Below are positions 59,103 through 64,000 of a stretch of DNA of 64,000 bases, piece by piece. Source of the DNA: Flavobacteriaceae bacterium PS02337 (GTDB lineage Bacteria > Bacteroidota > Bacteroidia > Flavobacteriales > Flavobacteriaceae). Positions within the stretch are counted from its first letter, which is position 1. Each line of letters starts with the position of its first letter. Location: positions 849,724 through 913,723 of the forward strand of contig JASCOE010000001.1 in the NCBI GenBank assembly GCA_029959285.1. Direction: 5' to 3'. Below the pieces are notes generated by a model, which was not told where the DNA came from, did not search any database, and saw only the letters and a list, made by a program, of their open reading frames with translations. The position numbers and the translations under genes were made by a program.

Positions 59103-59780
59103 TTAGTCCTTAATTTTGAAACGAATATACGTAATTGCCTTGTTAATTTCTAAATATTGTTTCTCATAAAATGTCTGAATTGAAGTCACAACTTCTGGAC
59201 TTCCTTCGTTTTTGTACACATTATGATTGGCATATAAAACCTCGTGACCTTCTCCATGAAGTAAACCAAGAGTATAACCGTGCATGAATTCGCTGTCGGT
59301 TTTAAGATTTACGACACCGTCTTTTTTTAGGATTTTTTTGTATAATTTCAAGAACTCAGAATTGGTCATTCTGTGTTTTGTTCTTTTGTATTTGATCTGC
59401 GGATCTGGAAAAGTAATCCAGATTTCGTCAACTTCATTTTCAGCAAAAATATGATCGATCAATTCGATTTGAGTTCGAACAAAAGCTACATTATGAAGAC
59501 CGTCTTCAACAGCAGTTTTAGCACCACGCCAGAAACGCGCGCCTTTAATATCTATTCCGATAAAATTTTTGTCTGGGTATTTCTCTGCTAATCCAACAGA
59601 ATATTCTCCCTTTCCACATCCTAATTCTAAAACTAAAGGATTATCATTTTTAAAGAAATCAGAATTCCATTTTCCTCTTAAAGGCATTAAATTGCCAACA
59701 ACTTCTTCACGAGTTGGTTGAAAAACGTTTTGAAATGTTTCGTTTTCTCTGAATCTTTTTAGTTTATTTTTACTTCCCAC
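59103..59780 (-). CDS. trmB: tRNA (guanine46-N7)-methyltransferase
   Basis: 225 residues from the GTG at 59780 (reading MGSKNKLKRFRENETFQNVF), which matches the family. A start at 59801 is excluded because the -7 element is at 59799-59806. SAM-binding motif LELGCGKGEYSVGLA, FIGIDIKGARFWRG, and WITFPDPQIKYKRTKHR with the RNA-binding basic run. It forms m7G46 in the tRNA variable loop. Confidence 0.95.
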   Translation of the reverse strand: MGSKNKLKRFRENETFQNVFQPTREEVVGNLMPLRGKWNSDFFKNDNPLVLELGCGKGEYSVGLAEKYPDKNFIGIDIKGARFWRGAKTAVEDGLHNVAFVRTQIELIDHIFAENEVDEIWITFPDPQIKYKRTKHRMTNSEFLKLYKKILKKDGVVNLKTDSEFMHGYTLGLLHGEGHEVLYANHNVYKNEGSPEVVTSIQTFYEKQYLEINKAITYIRFKIKD

Positions 59781-59798
59781 TTTTACAAAAATTTTCCG

Positions 59799-59806
59799 CA
59801 AAATTA
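59799..59806 (-). promoter_or_regulatory. -7 element of trmB
   Basis: The minus strand reads TAATTTTG, an exact match, 19 bp before the GTG start. Confidence 0.5.
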
Positions 59807-59855
59807 AGGAATATAAACGAATGGATAAGGCGTAAGTGAAGTTTAAATTTTTTTA

Positions 59856-59935
59856 GCCACAAATTACACGAATTTACACGAATTAATTTAAATGCATTGC
59901 TGAAAAAATTAGTGAAAATTCGTGTAATTTGTGGC
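59856..59935. repeat. Palindromic spacer (GCCACAAATTACACGAAT type)
   Basis: 18-bp perfect arms at 59856-59873 and 59918-59935. Same class as 32946-33100 and 39685-39819. Located between amt and trmB. Confidence 0.85.
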
Positions 59936-59946
59936 AAATATTTTTT

Positions 59947-61329
59947 TTAACCGTAATGAGGTTCAGTAATGGGTTGTGATTTCGGATCAAGAGATTCATC
60001 GTGTTGCGATAAATCCAATCCGATGTGTTCTGATTCTTCAGAAACTCTCAAAGGAATGATGAAGTTGGTTACTTTGAATAGGAAATAAGCTCCGAAGAAA
60101 GTGAAAACAGAAACTAAAACCAAAGCCATCATGTGGTGTCCGAAAACGCTCCATCCGCCGTGAAGTAAACTTGCTTTTTCGCCATGAGCAAAAATAGCAG
60201 TCAGAATCATTCCCATAATTCCTCCAACTCCGTGGCAAGCAAAAACGTCAAGCGTATCATCAAATCTTTTTGAAAAACGACAGTTTACAGCAGAATTAGA
60301 AACTAAAGCTGTAATAAATCCGAAGAACATACTTTCTGGAACTGATATATATCCCGCAGCAGGCGTAATGGCAACTAAACCAACGACAGCGCCAATACAA
60401 GCTCCTAAAGCAGAAACTTTTCTTCCGTTCATTCTATCGAAGAAAATCCAAGTTAACATGGCTGCTGCAGATGAAGTTGTCGTTGTGGCAAAAGCCATAG
60501 CCGCTGTTCCGTTTGCAGCAAGTGCAGATCCAGCGTTGAATCCGAACCAGCCGAACCAAAGCATTCCAGTTCCTAATAAAACAAAAGGAATATTGGTCGG
60601 AATATGCTGGCTGTTTTTTCTTTTTCCTAAAACAATAACTCCGGCCAAAGCGGCGAAACCTGAACTCATGTGTACAACAGTTCCTCCAGCAAAATCTTTT
60701 ACTCCAAAATAACTTCCTAAAACACCAGTTGGATACCAAACGGCGTGACATAAAGGAGCATATATAAAAATGGTAAATAAACTAATGAAGATTAAATAAG
60801 AGATAAAACGAACACGTTCTGCAAATGAACCCGTGATAATTGCTGGACAAATAATGGCAAATTTCATTTGAAACAAAGCAAAAAGCATAAACGGAATCGT
60901 ACTTGCTAGTTTTTTATGAGGCAAAACGCCCACATAATCCATAAAAGCAAAAGTGGTCGGATTTCCGAAAAAGCTGTAAAAATGATCTCCAGAACCAAAT
61001 CCAACAGGATCTCCAAAAGCCAAACTAAATGCGACAGTAACCCATAAAAGTGTTACGACACCCAAACAAATAAAACTTTGAAGCATGGTCGAAATCACGT
61101 TCTTTTTGCCCACCATTCCGCCATAGAAGAAAGATAATCCAGGAGTCATGATTAAAACCAAACAGCTTGAAGTAAGCATCCAAGCAACATCGGCAGGAAC
61201 AATATGTTCTGTAGTTCCAAATTCTGATAAAACATAACTATTTTCTGTTACTGTTGGCCAAAATGCACCGATTGTGCAAACGACACTGATCATAATAAAG
61301 GAAATAATCCAGCGTTTTTCTATTTTCAT
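59947..61329 (-). CDS. amt: Ammonium transporter
   Basis: 460 residues, eleven to twelve membrane helices. Amt hallmarks are DVAWMLTSSCLVLIMTPGLS, FFYGGMVGKKNV, FAGGTVVHMSSGFAAL (conserved pore His) and FACHGVGGIMGMI (second pore His). Trimeric inner-membrane channel for ammonium. No glnK/glnB gene is adjacent. The C-terminal tail is short and acidic. Its -7 element is at 61367-61374. Confidence 0.95.
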   Translation of the reverse strand: MKIEKRWIISFIMISVVCTIGAFWPTVTENSYVLSEFGTTEHIVPADVAWMLTSSCLVLIMTPGLSFFYGGMVGKKNVISTMLQSFICLGVVTLLWVTVAFSLAFGDPVGFGSGDHFYSFFGNPTTFAFMDYVGVLPHKKLASTIPFMLFALFQMKFAIICPAIITGSFAERVRFISYLIFISLFTIFIYAPLCHAVWYPTGVLGSYFGVKDFAGGTVVHMSSGFAALAGVIVLGKRKNSQHIPTNIPFVLLGTGMLWFGWFGFNAGSALAANGTAAMAFATTTTSSAAAMLTWIFFDRMNGRKVSALGACIGAVVGLVAITPAAGYISVPESMFFGFITALVSNSAVNCRFSKRFDDTLDVFACHGVGGIMGMILTAIFAHGEKASLLHGGWSVFGHHMMALVLVSVFTFFGAYFLFKVTNFIIPLRVSEESEHIGLDLSQHDESLDPKSQPITEPHYG

Positions 61330-61366
61330 TTTAAAATACTTTGTTTAACCCTATTTTTTTTGGGGT

Positions 61367-61374
61367 CAAAGTTA
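61367..61374 (-). promoter_or_regulatory. -7 element of amt
   Basis: The minus strand reads TAACTTTG, an exact match, 38 bp before the start codon. Confidence 0.5.
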
Positions 61375-61590
61375 AAAAAAAATAAAGATTCCTGTTTTGA
61401 AGGCTGTTAAATTAGAGGCTGTGCTTTTATTTTGGTTGATTTTTTAAAATTAACTCTGTTTTTTTGAGAGTACTTTATTTTTGACTTTCTAAAAGAAGCC
61501 GTTTTTGCTAAATATGTTATAATTATTTTGATAACGCAGTTTGTAAACGGCTCTAAAAGTTAGGATTATAAGAATATAATTGAAAAATGT

Positions 61591-62079
61591 TTATTTTTTC
61601 TGAAGCTTCGCAATCAAAGCGTCTTCGATTGGCGCTTTTATTTTGGTTACGGCATCAACTTCATCATTCGGAACCGTCATTGATAAAACATAATGTTGAA
61701 TTTTCCATTCGTTACCAACTTTTACTAAAACGCCAGAACCACGACAGATTTTCATTTGAGTATCAAGCAATTCATCAAACCAAGCAATTTTTCCGCTTTT
61801 ATCAAAAAAGATATGACGTTCTAAAGCTTTAAAATTCCATGTTGTTTTTTTGTCGAAATAAGGTTTTGCCCAAACTTGAAATTCTTTTTTCGTCCAGTTT
61901 TCGGTTGCATCTGTTCCGATATAAATTGCGTCTGTATTTAATGCACTAAAATAAGCGTCAAATTTTACTTCAGCCGCCGCTTTATGCCAAGCATCTAAAG
62001 TTTGATTGATTTTGATTTTATCTGTTTGCGCATTCGCAAAAGAAACGACGAATAAAAGAAGTAAGATTGTTTTTTTCAT
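61591..62079 (-). CDS. Exported SnoaL/NTF2-like protein
   Basis: 162 residues. Signal peptide (ILLLLFVVSFANAQ) followed by a single NTF2-like cone fold (NQTLDAWHKAAAEVKFDAYF, ALNTDAIYIGTDATENWTKK EFQVW). Resembles the SnoaL_3/DUF4440 group. Periplasmic; function unknown. Monocistronic. Confidence 0.8.
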   Translation of the reverse strand: MKKTILLLLFVVSFANAQTDKIKINQTLDAWHKAAAEVKFDAYFSALNTDAIYIGTDATENWTKKEFQVWAKPYFDKKTTWNFKALERHIFFDKSGKIAWFDELLDTQMKICRGSGVLVKVGNEWKIQHYVLSMTVPNDEVDAVTKIKAPIEDALIAKLQKK

Positions 62080-62183
62080 GAGATATAGTATTTGAGTTTA
62101 AAGGTATAAATTTTTTTAAACCATATAAGCGATTTAAGGGAATTGAAGTTATTGAGATTTTACATGAGTTTGAACGTAATGTT

Positions 62184-62283
62184 TGTCATCCTGAGGAACG
62201 AAGGATCACACTAGAAGCTCCGGAAAGAAATTCGCCAAACTTTATAGAGCTCCGTATGTGATCCTTCGTTCCTCAGGATGACA
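62184..62283. repeat. Dispersed long palindrome, GTCATCCTGA type, copy 2
   Basis: 27-bp perfect arms at 62184-62210 and 62257-62283; the left arm begins TGTCATCCTGAGGAACGAAG. Shares GTCATCCTGA, GAAGGATCACACTAGAAG and overall size with copy 1 at 31757-31860. Confidence 0.85.
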
Positions 62284-62387
62284 TAAAATAACTATAATCT
62301 ATCTGGATTTCGAAATCAAAACAATTTAAAAATCTGTCTTTAATTATCATTAACATTCCTCATGTTATTTAATCCCTAAAAAACATT

Positions 62388-62395
62388 TATATTTG
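62388..62395 (+). promoter_or_regulatory. -7 element of the repeat lipoprotein gene
   Basis: TATATTTG, an exact match, 23 bp before the start codon. Confidence 0.5.
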
Positions 62396-62418
62396 AGAGA
62401 TTTTAAAATACCGCCCCA

Positions 62419-63072
62419 ATGAACTCAAAAATACTTATTTCACTAGCTATAACCTCCTTATTATTTGTTTCCTGCAAAAAGGAATTAGAACCGCAAGAAA
62501 GTACTGCAACCTCAGAATTAGTGCGATTGGGGCTTGCAAAAGACTCTACAAAAGCGGCTGCGCCAGTAGTTCAAAATCCTGCTGCAAATCCAAATACGGT
62601 TTTAAGTGATACCAAAGGAATAAATCCTGCACATGGACAGCCAGGACATCGTTGTGATATTGCAGTTGGAGCGCCGTTAAATTCGGCTCCTGCACCACAA
62701 GGCCAAACTCAAATGGTGCAAGTAAATCCAAATCAGCAACAACAAGTGGTGACTACAACAACTGCGACACCAGTTAAAACTGCAAAAGGAATGAATCCAC
62801 CACACGGGCAACCGGGTCATAGATGCGATATAGCGGTTGGAGCGCCATTAAATTCTCCTGCTGCAAAAACGCCAGCTGCAACAACAGGACAAAACGGATC
62901 GGTTTCTCAGAGTTTTACTGTAACGCCACCACAATCAAATTCAGTTCCTGCTTTATTAAGTACAGAAAGTGCTGGACAAGACACAGGAATTGTAGACGGA
63001 TTAAATCCAGCGCACGGAAAACCAGGACATCGTTGTGATGTGGCTGTTGGTGCTCCGTTGCCAAAATCATAA
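62419..63072 (+). CDS. Lipoprotein with three HG-PGHRCD repeats
   Basis: 217 residues. Signal peptide with lipobox LLFVSC. The mature protein is a disordered Pro/Ala/Gln/Thr-rich chain carrying three copies of a block of about 21 residues: INPAHGQPGHRCDIAVGAPL (about 75-94), MNPPHGQPGHRCDIAVGAPL (about 129-148) and LNPAHGKPGHRCDVAVGAPL (about 195-214). Each has His-x5-His-x-Cys-Asp, a plausible metal or haem ligand set. The architecture suggests a surface or periplasmic tether with three binding modules. Function unknown. Confidence 0.8.
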   Translation: MNSKILISLAITSLLFVSCKKELEPQESTATSELVRLGLAKDSTKAAAPVVQNPAANPNTVLSDTKGINPAHGQPGHRCDIAVGAPLNSAPAPQGQTQMVQVNPNQQQQVVTTTTATPVKTAKGMNPPHGQPGHRCDIAVGAPLNSPAAKTPAATTGQNGSVSQSFTVTPPQSNSVPALLSTESAGQDTGIVDGLNPAHGKPGHRCDVAVGAPLPKS

Positions 63073-63166
63073 GTTAAAGTAACAAAGTGCTAAAGCAAAA
63101 AAGTGACAAAGGTTCCAAGAAAACTTAGAATCTTTGTCACTTTTTTACTTTGCAACTTATATTATA

Positions 63167-63481
63167 TTAATGTTCTTTTATTTTTTCGAAAGTGGTTGTC
63201 AACGATTTTTTGACTTTAGCCAATGCGCCGCTGAAAGCTTTTTCAAGAGTTTCGGCGTGTTCTATAACAGTTACAGGTTGTAATTTTACAGGACGGACTT
63301 CAATCACACATTTTTTGTCGTGCAAGCTGAATTTTTCCCCATTTTCATCTCCAAAGTGAACTTCTACACGGGTAATTTTATCTTCAAAACGATCTAAGCT
63401 TTTTTCTATTTCTCCAGAAAAATAACTTTCTAATCTTGCGCTTCCTTCAATGTTTTTGTCGGTGTTGATTTGTACTTTCAT
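63167..63481 (-). CDS. hpf: Ribosome hibernation promoting factor / RaiA family
   Basis: 104 residues, the short HPF form. KVQINTDKNIEGSARLESYF, DKITRVEVHFGDENGEKFSL and the conserved KKCVIEVRP line up with HPF/YfiA, which binds the 30S decoding channel and helps dimerise or silence ribosomes in stationary phase. Its promoter at 63509-63539 has both elements. Confidence 0.93.
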   Translation of the reverse strand: MKVQINTDKNIEGSARLESYFSGEIEKSLDRFEDKITRVEVHFGDENGEKFSLHDKKCVIEVRPVKLQPVTVIEHAETLEKAFSGALAKVKKSLTTTFEKIKEH

Positions 63482-63508
63482 AACGGATAATATTTAATGA
63501 TTCATTCT

Positions 63509-63539
63509 CAAACTTATCCATTTTAAAAGGAAAAGACAA
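63509..63539 (-). promoter_or_regulatory. Promoter of hpf
   Basis: On the minus strand TTG (63539-63537), 20-bp spacer, TAAGTTTG (63516-63509): full consensus, 28 bp before the start codon. Confidence 0.65.
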
Positions 63540-63661
63540 GTGAGTTAAGGAAATATTATGAAATTTTAAACGATTTATTTTTCAATTTTGTAATTTAGAT
63601 TATATCTCAGAATCTTCAAATTAAAATAAAGAAAAAACTTACAATTTATTTTTTGTTTTCG

Positions 63662-63669
63662 TATGTTTG
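63662..63669 (+). promoter_or_regulatory. -7 element of the small transcription unit
   Basis: TATGTTTG, an exact match. The transcription start would be near 63676. Confidence 0.5.
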
Positions 63670-63688
63670 CAATCCTAAACTTCGAATT

Positions 63689-63802
63689 ATGAACACAAAA
63701 AATCTTCTTGCCCGTGCGGCATGCTGGCGGTATTGGAAACAACTGCAACGCGTATTTGAAGGCGTAGGACAGCTAACCCGTTCGGGTTTTTTAATTCCCT
63801 AA
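63689..63802 (+). CDS. Possible 37-residue cationic peptide or small RNA
   Basis: An ATG at 63689 opens a frame of 37 codons to TAA: MNTKNLLARAACWRYWKQLQ then RVFEGVGQLTRSGFLIP. It is directly behind a consensus -7 element and its 3' part overlaps the terminator at 63775-63792. GC content is clearly higher than in surrounding spacers, which also fits a structured RNA of about 115 nt. The CCTAAACTTCRAATTATGA word before the ATG recurs at 63798-63816 before another tiny frame (MRTNWKKRSN). Coding status is uncertain. Confidence 0.35.
   Translation: MNTKNLLARAACWRYWKQLQRVFEGVGQLTRSGFLIP
63775..63792 (+). terminator. Terminator of the small transcription unit
   Basis: AACCC-GTTC-GGGTT (also reads AACCCG TT CGGGTT) followed by T-run. 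Confidence 0.7.
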
Positions 63803-63826
63803 ACTTCAAATTATGAGAACAAACTG

Positions 63827-63857
63827 GAAAAAGCGGTCAAATTGACCACGCTTTTTC
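63827..63857. terminator. Hairpin before the insertion element
   Basis: GAAAAAGCG pairs with CGCTTTTTC and inside it GGTCA with TGACC around AAT, with one bulged A. A strong 13-14 bp stem with T-rich arm. Confidence 0.75.
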
Positions 63858-63873
63858 AGCATAAAGTGACCAC

Positions 63874-64000
63874 TGGACTTGCAACAAAAAGTCGGACAAT
63901 TTTTTTAAGACCTATGCTACACTTTTAATTTTATAAAATTCTAGTTCCATTTCTTTAGGTGTTTTATATCCCAAAGAAGAATGCAGACGTTTTCTATTAT
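63874..64000 (-). mobile_element. IS3-family insertion sequence, partial (right side cut by window edge)
   Basis: Begins near TGGACTTGCAACAAAAAGTC, which looks like a terminal repeat of IS3/IS150-group elements and precedes the transposase stop codon by about 40 bp. The transposase end is at 63913-64000. The other end and target duplication are outside the window. Confidence 0.7.
63913..64000 (-). CDS. IS3-family transposase, C-terminal fragment
   Basis: 29 codons up to the stop at 63913-63915. They read NRKRLHSSLGYKTPKEMELE then FYKIKSVA. The RxHSSLGYxTPxE block is the conserved end of the DDE integrase domain (OrfB) of IS150/IS3-group transposases. The rest of the gene is beyond the window. 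Confidence 0.85.

Larger units (their letters stand above)
62080..62418. other. 339-bp intergenic region
   Basis: Between divergent genes. Holds the long palindrome at 62184-62283 and the -7 element at 62388-62395; nothing else is recognised. Confidence 0.6.
63482..63912. other. 431-bp region between hpf and the IS3 end
   Basis: Contains the hpf promoter, a divergent small transcription unit (63662-63792) with locally higher GC, a second terminator hairpin (63827-63857) and the terminal sequence of the insertion element from about 63874. No larger gene. Confidence 0.6.

Noticed and set aside
60434-60751. Minus-strand frame with Cys/Arg/Trp-rich sequence inside amt
   Set aside because: It is a shadow of the amt reading frame, with biased residues due to the codon pattern on the same strand.

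Overview
The window is AT-rich chromosomal DNA from a Flavobacterium-like member of the Bacteroidota. The evidence is: many starts preceded by the Bacteroidota -7 element TAnnTTTG and by no clear Shine-Dalgarno; a TonB-dependent receptor with a carboxypeptidase-like N-domain; numerous short SPII lipoproteins; a MurF-alanine racemase fusion; a DnaE with an N-terminal DEDDh exonuclease; ribosomal protein S16 with a long Ala/Glu tail; and the dispersed palindromic intergenic repeats typical of Flavobacterium. No rRNA, CRISPR array or prophage is seen. The left edge cuts an MFS transporter and the right edge cuts an IS3-type insertion sequence.

Layout. 1-7674: divergent MFS/LysR pair, tRNA-Ser(GGA), small lipoprotein genes, an S-adenosylmethionine decarboxylase-like protein, a GDSL lipoprotein, a DUF3050 protein, a glutaryl-CoA dehydrogenase-like enzyme and a membrane-anchored TPR/AraC regulator. 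7685-17124: peptide secretion locus (below). 17173-25343: trmN6, rimM-rpsP, an RRM protein, and leuC-leuD-(citramalate/isopropylmalate synthase)-leuB. 26008-48099: dnaE, outer-membrane proteins, an oxidoreductase, prolyl oligopeptidase, a TonB receptor with a His/Cys-rich small protein, murF-alr, mscL, asd, a frameshifted DUF6058-like gene, and a Fe-S group (ferredoxin, NifU-like, Mrp). 48526-63481: L,D-transpeptidase, a MacAB-like efflux operon with its own sigma-54 regulator and histidine kinase, an alkyltransferase-like protein, LysE, trmB, amt, a repeat lipoprotein and hpf. 63482-64000: a small GC-richer transcription unit and the end of an IS3-family element.

The most interesting system is at 7685-17124. 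Six tandem paralogous peptide genes with a period of about 198 bp encode 45-47 residue precursors ending in a Gly/Asn core with no cysteine and almost no Ser/Thr. Divergently from them runs a cluster encoding a VKOR-thioredoxin fusion with a cysteine-less C39-like domain, three further precursors (4, 2 and 6 core cysteines), a C39 peptidase-containing ABC exporter, an HlyD adaptor and an S41 peptidase. Both precursor families share the leader motif QK(T/N)-x-x-G(G/D), which suggests one exporter serves both. A 23-bp tandem direct repeat just upstream of the VKOR promoter is a candidate operator, perhaps for the adjacent TPR-AraC regulator. A two-hairpin non-coding stretch plus terminator separates the precursors from the exporter.

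A second regulatory system is explicit in the sequence: a sigma-54-type -24/-12 promoter with two similar inverted-repeat upstream sites sits between an efflux operon and its NtrC-type regulator. All functional assignments are from reading motifs; no database search was run.
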